From Clostridium omnivorum (GTDB lineage Bacteria; Bacillota; Clostridia; Clostridiales; Clostridiaceae): DNA of 64,000 nt. The stretch lies in assembly GCF_026012015.1 (NCBI RefSeq), contig NZ_BRXR01000001.1:1426001-1490000 (forward strand), read 5' to 3'. The notes below the pieces were generated by a model, which had not been told where the DNA came from, searched no databases, and worked only from the letters and a program-made list of their open reading frames with translations. Position 1 is the first letter of the stretch; every line of letters starts with the position of its first letter. A program made the translations under genes and the position numbers. This document shows, piece by piece, positions 25,599 to 34,084 of this stretch.

Positions 25599-27326
25599 AT
25601 GAGTAAATCTTTAAATTACATCAATAATACTCTTCAGAAAAAAATCTCAAAGAATATTGAATGCAGGGAATGGCATTCATCCATTATACTTGAAGGCATG
25701 GTTGCTACTTGGGATGATGCTATAAAAGCAGGTAAATTTTCTGCAAAGCATGGGTATAAGGGAGTGGTAAACAGATTAGAAGTATCAAATTTATTACTTC
25801 CTAAAGTTAAAGAACCATTGATAAAAGATAATTATCTGGAAGGAAAAAAAGTTGATGTACTTATTATCGGTGGTGGTATAATTGGTGCCTCTATTGCTAG
25901 AGAACTTTCAAAATGGGATATATCTATACTCCTACTTGAAAAAGAAGAAGACCTGGCAATGCAGACTTCCTCTAGAAATGATGGTATGATTCATCCTGGC
26001 ATAGAGCCAAAACCCGGATCAAAACGTTCAAAATTTAATGTTAAAGGCAATGCTATGTACACGAAAATAGCTGAGGAGCTTAATGTTCCAATTAACCGCC
26101 TTGGTTCAAATATATTATTTGATAAAAAGTGGGTTAAGCTCTTGAGTCCAGTAATTATGTCTAGAGCAAAGAATGTAGGCGTTCCAGGTGTCCAATTTCT
26201 ATCAAAGAAAGAAGTTATGTGTCTTGAAAAAAATATAACCAATAATATTGAAGGTGCTGTTCATTTTAATTCTACTGCAGTTACTTCTCCTTATAAAATG
26301 ACTTTAGCTTATGCTGAAAATGCTGTAATGAATGGTGCTGAGGTGTGTTTAAATACGATAGTGAAGGCTATGCACATGGAAAACCAGAATATTATAAAGG
26401 TGATGACCAATAGAGGAACCATTTATCCTAAGATAGTTGTAAATGCATCAGGAGTTTTTTCAGATTCTATTGCTAATATGGCTGGAGATCAATTTTTTAC
26501 TATTCATCCTAGAAAAGGTGAGATTGTGTTCCTTGATAAAAAAAAGGGTCATCTTATTAATTCCGTAATTGCAATGCCCACACTGACCCTTGCTAAAACT
26601 GACACCAAAGGAGGCGGCGTTGTAAAGACCATTGACGGCAACATTCTTTTAGGTCCTGACGCTTACGAACAGCCGTATAAAGAAGATTTTAGCACTAATA
26701 AAAGAAATATTGATAATATATTAAATAAATTTTTACCGCTTGTTAATGGACTAAGCCGCTCTGATGTAATAACCTACTGTTCAGGAACGAGAGCTGCCAC
26801 CTACGAGGAGGATTTTATAATAGAAAAATCCGAATACGTGAAAAATCTAATTCATGCTGCCGGAATTCAATCACCTGGCTTTGCCTCAGCTCCTGCTATA
26901 GCTGAGGAGATTGAAAGATTAACTTGTGAAACTCTAGCCAAAACTATGGAAGTAAAACCAAAAGAGCACTGGAATCCAATTAGAAAGAGCATTCCAGACT
27001 TATCTTCCATGAGCTTTGAAGAAAGAAGCAAGATAATTAAAAACAATCCAAGCTTTGGTGAAATTATTTGCAGATGTGAGGAAATTAGCAAGGGTGAAAT
27101 AATATCCGCTATAAATTCACCTATTCCAGCTACTACTGTAGATGGAATAAAGCGAAGAGTGAGGGCCGGTATGGGACGCTGCCAAGGTGGCTTTTGCCTG
27201 CCTCTAGTTATGAATATTATTCATGAAGAAAGTGGAAAGGAAATGACTGAAATTACTAAGCTAGGCGGAAAATCAAATATACTCTTGAAAGAAACAAAAG
27301 CTGATGAAGCATATCTTAAGGAGTGA
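25599..27326 (+). CDS. GlpA-like FAD-dependent dehydrogenase with N-terminal BON-like and C-terminal [2Fe-2S] domains
   Basis: 575 residues. Residues about 8-66 (IILEGMVATWDDAIKAGK; HGYKGVVNRLEV) resemble a BON domain, unusual at the head of this family. The FAD Rossmann motif VLIIGGGIIGASIARELS is at about 86-103, followed by a DAO/GlpA fold. The C-terminal Cys pattern CRCEE and CQGGFC with KRRVRAGMGR is a BFD-like [2Fe-2S] domain. GlpA relatives oxidise glycerol-3-phosphate or 2-hydroxy acids. It is first in an operon with an FAD/NAD oxidoreductase and DUF1667, the Clostridia/Thermotoga form of anaerobic GlpABC. Confidence 0.85.
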   Translation: MSKSLNYINNTLQKKISKNIECREWHSSIILEGMVATWDDAIKAGKFSAKHGYKGVVNRLEVSNLLLPKVKEPLIKDNYLEGKKVDVLIIGGGIIGASIARELSKWDISILLLEKEEDLAMQTSSRNDGMIHPGIEPKPGSKRSKFNVKGNAMYTKIAEELNVPINRLGSNILFDKKWVKLLSPVIMSRAKNVGVPGVQFLSKKEVMCLEKNITNNIEGAVHFNSTAVTSPYKMTLAYAENAVMNGAEVCLNTIVKAMHMENQNIIKVMTNRGTIYPKIVVNASGVFSDSIANMAGDQFFTIHPRKGEIVFLDKKKGHLINSVIAMPTLTLAKTDTKGGGVVKTIDGNILLGPDAYEQPYKEDFSTNKRNIDNILNKFLPLVNGLSRSDVITYCSGTRAATYEEDFIIEKSEYVKNLIHAAGIQSPGFASAPAIAEEIERLTCETLAKTMEVKPKEHWNPIRKSIPDLSSMSFEERSKIIKNNPSFGEIICRCEEISKGEIISAINSPIPATTVDGIKRRVRAGMGRCQGGFCLPLVMNIIHEESGKEMTEITKLGGKSNILLKETKADEAYLKE

Positions 27327-27330
27327 GTTT

Positions 27331-28584
27331 ATGGAATGCTATGATGTCTTGGTAATAGGCGGAGGACCTGCAGGGCTTGCTGCAGCATTATCAGCAAAAG
27401 AAAATGGTGCAAGTACTCTTATAGTTGAAAGAGAAGCCCACCCAGGTGGAATACTTAAGCAATGTATTCACGATGGCTTTGGCCTAATTCAATTTAAAGA
27501 AAAGCTTTCTGGACCAGAATATGCAGAGAGATTTATTAAAATGGTAAAAGAGGCTGATATTAAAATACTCACTTCTACCTTTGTTATTAAAGTAGAAGAG
27601 GCTGAAAATAAATTTGTAGTTACCCTTGTAAATTCAGAGAGTGCAGTTTTTCAAATTTCAAGTAAAACCCTTGTTTTAGCTAACGGCTGTAGAGAAAGAA
27701 CCTCAAAGCAAATCTTTATAAATGGAACAAGGCCCGCAGGAATACTTACAGCTGGTACTGCACAATTTTTTGTAAATATAGCCGGTTATCTACCCTGTAA
27801 AAAATGTATTATACTTGGCAGTGGTGATATAGGTCTTATTATGGCTAGAAGACTTAAACTGGAAGGCGCCGAGGTACTAGGAGTATATGAAGCTAAGCCT
27901 TCACCTTCAGGCCTTACTAGAAATATTGTCCAATGCCTTAATGACTATTCTATTCCTCTCTATCTCTCTAAAACTATTACAAGAGTATTTGGAACGGATA
28001 GAATTGAAGCAGCTGAGATAGTTAGTTTAGATGAAAATATGAATCCTATTAAAGGCACTGAAGAGACAATTAAGTGTGATGGAATAATTTTATCCGTGGG
28101 TTTAATACCTGAAAATGAAATTTCGGAAGCCCTTGAAATTGCTTTAGACTCTAGTACTAAAGGGCCTTATGTTGATGAAAACTTTATGACACTAAAAGAA
28201 GGTGTTTTTTCCTGTGGAAATGTACTTCATGTAAATGACCTAGTAGATTACGTTTCTGAGAGCGGTAAATTGGCTGGTGCTAACGCTGCTAAATACTCAA
28301 AGGATAACCTTTCAAGAGAACTCATTCCTATTAAAGCTCCTAAAGATGACTTTCTTTATGTGGTTCCTCAATTTATTAATAAAACTGCAGATGGTGAAGT
28401 GGTAATTTACTTTAGATCAAAGGATATAAGAGAAAACACATCAGTAACCATAAAATGTGGAAGCAAAATCCTATACAATAAAAACTACCTGAAAATAAAA
28501 CCGCCTGAAATGGAAAGGATTAAATTAGACTTGTCTGGAGTAGACCTAAAAAATGAACAGTTCATCGAGTTAATTATGGCTTAA
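27331..28584 (+). CDS. FAD/NAD(P)-dependent oxidoreductase, GlpA partner
   Basis: 417 residues from the ATG at 27331, preceded by AAGGAGTGA. The FAD motif VLVIGGGPAGLAAALSA is at residues 6-22; a redox or structural Cys follows in LKQCIHDGFG; the NAD motif IILGSGDIGLIMARRLKLEG is near 175; FSCGNVLHVNDLVDYVSESG is the C-terminal FAD contact. It probably passes electrons from the GlpA-like subunit to NAD or another carrier. The gene starts 4 bp after the upstream stop codon. Confidence 0.87.
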   Translation: MECYDVLVIGGGPAGLAAALSAKENGASTLIVEREAHPGGILKQCIHDGFGLIQFKEKLSGPEYAERFIKMVKEADIKILTSTFVIKVEEAENKFVVTLVNSESAVFQISSKTLVLANGCRERTSKQIFINGTRPAGILTAGTAQFFVNIAGYLPCKKCIILGSGDIGLIMARRLKLEGAEVLGVYEAKPSPSGLTRNIVQCLNDYSIPLYLSKTITRVFGTDRIEAAEIVSLDENMNPIKGTEETIKCDGIILSVGLIPENEISEALEIALDSSTKGPYVDENFMTLKEGVFSCGNVLHVNDLVDYVSESGKLAGANAAKYSKDNLSRELIPIKAPKDDFLYVVPQFINKTADGEVVIYFRSKDIRENTSVTIKCGSKILYNKNYLKIKPPEMERIKLDLSGVDLKNEQFIELIMA

Positions 28585-28610
28585 TAGATTGTATATATGG
28601 AGGAATAGCA

Positions 28611-28985
28611 ATGCAAAATTTCACCTGTATTGTATGTCCTAATGGCTGCTCTCTTACTGTAGAAAAGTTAGAGAACACCTGGCATGTAAATGGGAACAAA
28701 TGCAAAAGGGGTATAGACTTTGCTATATCTGAGATTACTGATCCTAAGAGAAGCTTATGTACAACAGTAAAAACAACTTTTAAAAAGCTTCCTAGACTGC
28801 CTGTAAGGACTGATGGTGAAATACCACTAAAAGATGTTTTTGCAGCAATGCAGGTGCTTAATAAGATAAAAATAGAAAGACTTTATCACAGCGGGGAAGT
28901 TGTGGTTTCAAATATTCTTGATACTGGTGTGAATGTTATTTCCACCTCAGATATGTATTACTTTTTAGAGGAGGAATCATTGTGA
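28611..28985 (+). CDS. DUF1667 protein, small subunit of the dehydrogenase
   Basis: 124 residues. FTCIVCPNGCSLTVE and GNKCKRGIDFA give four Cys at the N-terminus, likely a metal or Fe-S site; DPKRSLCTTVK and LPRLPVRTDGEIPL are the DUF1667 core. The family always accompanies GlpA/FAD pairs of this type and is thought to be the electron-transfer subunit. Stop overlaps the next start (GTGA). Confidence 0.88.
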   Translation: MQNFTCIVCPNGCSLTVEKLENTWHVNGNKCKRGIDFAISEITDPKRSLCTTVKTTFKKLPRLPVRTDGEIPLKDVFAAMQVLNKIKIERLYHSGEVVVSNILDTGVNVISTSDMYYFLEEESL

Positions 28986-30538
28986 GGGAGGAGTTATTCC
29001 TTGTAATAGACTGCGGTACTCAAAGTGTAAGAGCAATTATTTTTGATACGAAGGGCAGCCTTATAGATAAAGTAAAGATAGAAATAGAGCCTTATTTTTC
29101 AAATTATCCAGGTTATGCAGAACAACATGCAGATATCTACTGGGAAAAACTCTGTGAAGCCTGTAAAAGCTTAAAAGAAAAACAAGCTGGAATTTGGAAC
29201 AGGATAATAGGAGTTAGTATAACTACCCTTAGGGATACTGGAATAAATATTGATGCACATGGAAATCCCTTAAGGCCTGCAATAATTTGGCTTGATCAGC
29301 GTATGGCCAAATGCAGCAAAAGTCTTCCTTTAAAAGACAATATGATGTTTTCGGCAATAGGTATGAATAGGGCAGTAGAGATTACAAGAAAAAAGAGTAA
29401 AGCTAATTGGATTAAGGAAAACCAACCAAAGCTCTGGAAAAAGACCTGTAAATATATGCTTTTATCTGGCTATCTCACCTTTAAGCTTACAGGATGTATG
29501 GTGGATTCTATAGCGAATCAAATAGGCCATATTCCCTTTGATTACAAAAATAAATGCTGGCCGGAACATGAAAGCAATTATAGATATTCTGTATTTGGAG
29601 TGGAAAGAGAAAAATTGCCTGAACTCGTAAGTCCAGGCGCTACTATAGGAAAAATATCAATGGAGGTATCTAATTTAACTGGCATAAATGAAGGAACTGC
29701 TGTTATTGCCTCCGGTTCCGATAAGGGCTGTGAAACACTTGGTGTTGGCTGTGTAGACACTAGCAGTGCTAGTCTAAGCTTTGGAACAACTGCTACTGTT
29801 CAAACAACCTCCCATAAGTATTTTGAGCCTCTAAAGTTCCTGCCCGCTTATCCATCTCTAATTCCAGACTGTTATAATCCAGAAGTTGAAATATTCCGCG
29901 GCTACTGGATGATTAGCTGGTTTAAAAAAGAGTTTGGCACAAGAGAAATGCTTGAAGCCTCTGAAAAAAATATACCTCCTGAAGTTTTACTAAATGAGAG
30001 ATTAAATGAAGTCCCCCCTGGTTCCTACGGTCTTATTCTTCAACCCTTTTGGGGACCTGGTCTAAAGATGCCTGAAGCTAAAGGAGCGATTATTGGCTTT
30101 GGTGATGTGCATACTAGAGCTCACATATATAGGGCAATTATTGAAGGAATAAACTATGCACTATTAGATGGTGTAGAAAAAATAGAAAAAAAGTCAAGCA
30201 CCCATGTGGAGAGAATAATGGTATCTGGCGGCGGCTCCCAAAGTGATGGAATATGCCAAATAACAGCGGATATGTTCAATAGACCTGTATATAGGGGGCA
30301 GACCTATGAGACTTCTGGCCTTGGCGCAGCAATAAATGGCTTTGTAGGTACAGGCATTTATAATTCTTACCAGGAGGCTGTTAAAAATATGGTCCATCAC
30401 TGCCATATTTTTGAACCCGATAAAGCTAATTCTGAAATATATAGAAAGCTCTATGAAAGAGTATACAAAAGGATATATCCAAAACTAAGTTCATTATATA
30501 CAGAAATACAGCAGATATTGAATTATCCTGAATTTTAA
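28982..30538 (+). CDS. FGGY family carbohydrate kinase
   Basis: 518 residues. The phosphate motif LVIDCGTQSVRAIIFD is at residues 7-22; IIWLDQR near 101 and VSGGGSQSDGICQITADMF near 415 are family signatures, with SFGTTATVQT at about 263. GTG start, eight bases after AGGAGG, overlapping the DUF1667 stop by 4 bp. FGGY kinases phosphorylate xylulose, glycerol, erythritol and other polyols; sequence alone does not show which. It is closer in feel to xylulokinase/YgcE types than to glycerol kinase. Confidence 0.88.
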   Translation: MREELFLVIDCGTQSVRAIIFDTKGSLIDKVKIEIEPYFSNYPGYAEQHADIYWEKLCEACKSLKEKQAGIWNRIIGVSITTLRDTGINIDAHGNPLRPAIIWLDQRMAKCSKSLPLKDNMMFSAIGMNRAVEITRKKSKANWIKENQPKLWKKTCKYMLLSGYLTFKLTGCMVDSIANQIGHIPFDYKNKCWPEHESNYRYSVFGVEREKLPELVSPGATIGKISMEVSNLTGINEGTAVIASGSDKGCETLGVGCVDTSSASLSFGTTATVQTTSHKYFEPLKFLPAYPSLIPDCYNPEVEIFRGYWMISWFKKEFGTREMLEASEKNIPPEVLLNERLNEVPPGSYGLILQPFWGPGLKMPEAKGAIIGFGDVHTRAHIYRAIIEGINYALLDGVEKIEKKSSTHVERIMVSGGGSQSDGICQITADMFNRPVYRGQTYETSGLGAAINGFVGTGIYNSYQEAVKNMVHHCHIFEPDKANSEIYRKLYERVYKRIYPKLSSLYTEIQQILNYPEF

Positions 30539-30561
30539 TATTATAAATGGGGGATTTTATT

Positions 30562-32289
30562 ATGGGTAAAAAAGAAACTGAATATTGTCCTAAATGGTAT
30601 GAAGAAGCACCACCTGAAAATTCTTATAGATCTATATTAAAATGGGGAGATCCTAAAGAGTTTAAGCATCCAAATCAAGGGCTCTATAAATTAATGAAAA
30701 AGACTTTTAATATGACAGATGAGGATTTCAAAACCACTGAAAAAATGGGCTTGGAAAAAGTAGACTTTGATAGGAAGATTAACCTTTCAGAGCAGCAGAT
30801 AAATACCTTTAAAAATATAGTTGGAAATGAAAATGTAAAGAGTGACAACTATTCCAGGCTCCAAATAGCTTACGGTAAAACAATGCTTGACCTTATGAGG
30901 CTTAGAGAAGGAATAGTTGAAAATATCCCTGACCTTGTAATTCACCCGAGAAACAAAGAAGACATAATAAAAATAGTAAGCTTTTGTAATGAAGAAAAAA
31001 TTCCTGTCTATGTATACGGCGGAGGCTCCTCTGTTACCAGAGGCGTGGAATGCATTAACGGTGGAATTTCTCTAGATATGAGAGTACATATGAATAAAGT
31101 TATTGAATTTAATGAGACAAACCAAACTATTACTGTAGAAGCTGGCATGTCTGGTCCTGACCTAGAGAAGACTCTTAATAATGCAAAGAGCTTATTTAAT
31201 GCAAAGAGAGCCTATACTTGCGGCCACTTTCCTCAATCCTTTGAGTATTCCTGTGTAGGTGGCTGGGTTGTAACAAGAGGAGCAGGGCAAAACTCTACCT
31301 ACTTTGGAAAAATTGAAGATATAGTTGTCAGCCAGGAATATGTAACCCCTGCAGGCATTATAAAGACTGAAGCTTATCCTGCTCAGGCTACTGGCCCTTC
31401 CATTGATGAAATAATGATGGGGAGCGAAGGTGCCTTTGGAGTGCTTATTTCTGCTACCTTAAAGATATTTAGATATATGCCTGAAAATCAAAGGCGCTTC
31501 AGCTACATGTTTAAGACTTGGGACGAGGCTCTAGATGCTGCAAGAGAAATAATGCAGGGACAGTTTGGATATCCTTCTGTTTTTAGGCTTTCTGATCCTG
31601 AAGAAACTGATGTAATGATGAAGCTGTATGGTGTGGAAGGTACTGTCATAGACAAAGCTCTAAATGCAAAAGGATATAAATCCGGCGAAAGATGCATGTT
31701 TCTTGGTTTTACTGATGGAGAAAGTGCCTTTACAAAAGTAATCAAAAGAAATGTGCATAAAATCTGTAAAATCCATGGTGCTATGTATACCACTGGTTAT
31801 GTAACTAAGGGCTGGGAAAAAGGCCGGTTTAAAGATCCATATATGAGAGAAGATTTGCAGGACTACGGGTTAATGATTGATACTCTGGAATGCAGCGTAA
31901 CTTGGGATACCATGAAAGAGGTTCATGCAGGAGTAAGAAGCTACTGCAAGAGCAGGCCAAATACCATATGTATGACTCATATGTCCCACGTATACCCTCA
32001 AGGAGCTAACCTTTATTTTATCTTTATTGCAAAGATGAATACAATTGACGAATATCTTAATTATCAATACGGCATATTAGATAATATTCAAAAGTACGGA
32101 GCTGCAATGAGCCACCATCACGGCATTGGTAAAATGACAGCCCCTTGGCTTGAAGCTCAAATTGGCAAAAATCAAATGGATGTATTTAGATCACTAAAAA
32201 ATCACTTTGATCCTAATAACATTATGAACCCAGGTGGAACTCTTGGTTTAGATCTTAAAGCTGAAGACAAAAGATTTGTAAAAGAATAA
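30562..32289 (+). CDS. FAD-linked oxidase, alkyl-DHAP-synthase-like (YgcU type)
   Basis: 575 residues from the ATG at 30562 (GGGGG upstream). The FAD_binding_4 motif VYVYGGGSSVTRGVE is near 155; CGHFPQSFEYSCVGGWVVTR and GAGQNSTYFGKIEDIVV follow, and the late HHHGIGKMTAPWL is the AGPS-type active-site His run. In E. coli a similar protein (YgcU) is encoded near an FGGY kinase (YgcE), the same pairing as here. It probably oxidises a hydroxy-acid or polyol phosphate rather than making ether lipid, since no lipid gene is near. Confidence 0.85.
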   Translation: MGKKETEYCPKWYEEAPPENSYRSILKWGDPKEFKHPNQGLYKLMKKTFNMTDEDFKTTEKMGLEKVDFDRKINLSEQQINTFKNIVGNENVKSDNYSRLQIAYGKTMLDLMRLREGIVENIPDLVIHPRNKEDIIKIVSFCNEEKIPVYVYGGGSSVTRGVECINGGISLDMRVHMNKVIEFNETNQTITVEAGMSGPDLEKTLNNAKSLFNAKRAYTCGHFPQSFEYSCVGGWVVTRGAGQNSTYFGKIEDIVVSQEYVTPAGIIKTEAYPAQATGPSIDEIMMGSEGAFGVLISATLKIFRYMPENQRRFSYMFKTWDEALDAAREIMQGQFGYPSVFRLSDPEETDVMMKLYGVEGTVIDKALNAKGYKSGERCMFLGFTDGESAFTKVIKRNVHKICKIHGAMYTTGYVTKGWEKGRFKDPYMREDLQDYGLMIDTLECSVTWDTMKEVHAGVRSYCKSRPNTICMTHMSHVYPQGANLYFIFIAKMNTIDEYLNYQYGILDNIQKYGAAMSHHHGIGKMTAPWLEAQIGKNQMDVFRSLKNHFDPNNIMNPGGTLGLDLKAEDKRFVKE

Positions 32290-32341
32290 TATAAATAACC
32301 TCTATGAATTCATTATATACTTACAAAAATCGTTAAACTAT

Positions 32342-32382
32342 AAAAGAATACTTCATACATTTAAAATATGAAGCATTCTTTT
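32342..32382. terminator. Bidirectional terminator
   Basis: AAAAGAATACTTCAT/ATGAAGCATTCTTTT, 15-bp stem with one mismatch, T-rich on both strands, between the convergent FAD oxidase and anti-sigma genes. Confidence 0.85.
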
Positions 32383-32385
32383 ATA

Positions 32386-33324
32386 TTATTTAACTACTTT
32401 TATAGTTTTTACAACATTAGGTACATCCGCTTGAAGTTTTTTATAATCATTATACTCTTTATGCTCTGGTGGAAACCCTATATCTCTTGGCCCATCAACA
32501 ACGTAGGAAATTCCTTTTGCCACAATATTTTTTTGATTTCCTACTTTATATAAAGGTTCATCAGCATTAGGTACTTCCTTAGCTATGCAGAAAATTAGTC
32601 CTGACCCCTCCGGCACAGCTTCAGTGGGTTTGAAAAAAATATTTATACCTTCACTTGCTTCCTTAATAGTATACTTTCCACTCCAGCTTGCAGGTAAGGT
32701 AAAGGAAATGCCAAGCTTATTATTATTATAAATAAAATTTTGTTTGACCTCATTATTAGATTTTATCTCTTGAGTAGGGTTTTCTGTAGATGTTCCTTTT
32801 GTATTTGTATTTGCCGCAGGTACATCCTTGGAATTAGTTACAGGTGTATCTTTGGTGTTAGAAGCAGTTCCATTATTCTCATTTGAACCAGCAGGTGATG
32901 TGTTCTTCTCTACATTCGTATTAGTTTTTGGTACATCTTCAACATGTGGTCCGCCAATTATATCTAGGTTCTTGAATTGACTTATTGCTAGTGAAGATAA
33001 AAATATTATTGCAATAACTGCGGCTGCCCCTAAAGCATACTTAAAAGAATTTCTTTTCATATAAAAGCCTAACTTATTCATAAAACTCTTATTATACCTT
33101 TCCTTATCTATACTTTGTAATATTTCATATCTTGAGCTTGTAAAGCTATCATTCTGTGAAAAAGCCATACCATTTATTGCTTTATATGACCCGTACTCCA
33201 TCTCGTAGGCCATACTGCACTTTTCACATTTACTCATATGTTTTTCCATAGCTTCATTAACATCCTCTGATAGTTCACCAGCTATATAATCCTTTAATGA
33301 TTTTGAAAAAGTTCTGCAATTCAT
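32386..33324 (-). CDS. Membrane anti-sigma factor with zinc-finger (zf-HC2) domain
   Basis: 312 residues. The N-terminal zf-HC2 domain has HMSKCEKC (HxxxCxxC, about 29-36). One membrane helix at about 96-112 (LGAAAVIAIIFLSSLAI) separates it from the outside. A low-complexity Asn/Thr/Lys/Ser linker covers about 122-190 and a compact domain (about 200-312) begins NNKLGISFTLPASWSG, a PsbP-like pattern seen in Clostridial lipoproteins. The start overlaps the sigma gene stop (ATGA). It should hold the sigma factor until an envelope signal arrives. Confidence 0.85.
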   Translation of the reverse strand: MNCRTFSKSLKDYIAGELSEDVNEAMEKHMSKCEKCSMAYEMEYGSYKAINGMAFSQNDSFTSSRYEILQSIDKERYNKSFMNKLGFYMKRNSFKYALGAAAVIAIIFLSSLAISQFKNLDIIGGPHVEDVPKTNTNVEKNTSPAGSNENNGTASNTKDTPVTNSKDVPAANTNTKGTSTENPTQEIKSNNEVKQNFIYNNNKLGISFTLPASWSGKYTIKEASEGINIFFKPTEAVPEGSGLIFCIAKEVPNADEPLYKVGNQKNIVAKGISYVVDGPRDIGFPPEHKEYNDYKKLQADVPNVVKTIKVVK

Positions 33325-33887
33325 AAAGCTTTACACCTCTTTTCATCTAAATACTTATTATACTTATCCCAAAGTCTATAATATTTTGTTTTAACAGTAG
33401 ACACATTTACATTTAATATATCTGCTATATCGGAAAACTTCATGTCCTCATTTAAGCCTTTTAGTATAATAATTTGTCTAGTAATATCATCTAAACATTT
33501 TATGAAGTTTTCCAATTCCTCCTTGGTTTCTTTAAACTCAAAGTGCTGTTCAGGCATAGGCTCCTTAGATGAAATATCAAAGGCTTCCTCAATACTTAAC
33601 TTGATTATTCTTTTATTTCTTCTTATATAATCTATACTCTTATTTCTAGCAATCTGATAAATCCAGCTAGAAAGCTTGCTTTTTCCTCTATAAGTATAGA
33701 GTTTATTATATAATGTTATAAAAACATCTTGAGTTATATCCTTTGCTTCTTCTGGTTCTTTAACCATTGCTAAGATAAACCTGTATATTGAAGACTCATA
33801 TCTATAGATGATTTCATTAAAGCTGTTTATATTGCCATTCAATACACTTTTCACTAATTCCAAATCTTCCACTTCGCATAACACCAT
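33321..33887 (-). CDS. ECF RNA polymerase sigma factor
   Basis: 188 residues from the ATG at 33887; the exact start is uncertain because ATAAGG abuts the codon and an upstream GTG is possible. Region 2 is FNEIIYRYESSIYRFILAMV with DITQDVFITLYNKL and LSSWIYQIARNKSIDYIRR; region 4 is KFSDIADILNVNVSTVKTKYY. Spacer and lack of region 3 are as in ECF types. It overlaps its anti-sigma gene by 4 bp, and an ECF-like promoter lies upstream. Confidence 0.92.
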   Translation of the reverse strand: MVLCEVEDLELVKSVLNGNINSFNEIIYRYESSIYRFILAMVKEPEEAKDITQDVFITLYNKLYTYRGKSKLSSWIYQIARNKSIDYIRRNKRIIKLSIEEAFDISSKEPMPEQHFEFKETKEELENFIKCLDDITRQIIILKGLNEDMKFSDIADILNVNVSTVKTKYYRLWDKYNKYLDEKRCKAL

Positions 33888-33940
33888 CCTTATCAAGCAA
33901 CACACAACAATTCATTATTTATGCTTCCCATTTCACTATA

Positions 33941-33969
33941 TAGACGAAGTAATATGTGGAAAAGTTTCA
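33941..33969 (-). promoter_or_regulatory. ECF-type promoter upstream of the sigma gene
   Basis: Minus strand TGAAAC (33969-33964), 17-bp spacer, CGTCTA (33946-33941), 54 bp before the sigma start. The boxes match the common ECF pattern (TGAAAC...CGTC), implying autoregulation. Confidence 0.7.
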
Positions 33970-33999
33970 ATAATTTTATTATTTGTTAAAAAATATTAA

Positions 34000-34031
34000 A
34001 ATTATAAAGAACCAACTTTTCAGCCGGTTCT
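34000..34031 (-). terminator. Terminator after the esterase gene
   Basis: Minus strand nine-bp stem GAACCGGCT-GAAA-AGTTGGTTC with two G-U pairs and a GAAA tetraloop, followed by TTTATAATTTT. Confidence 0.8.
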
Positions 34032-34084
34032 CTAGAAAATACTACCTATAAGAAAAATAATCAAAATATGAACAACTTCTTCCT

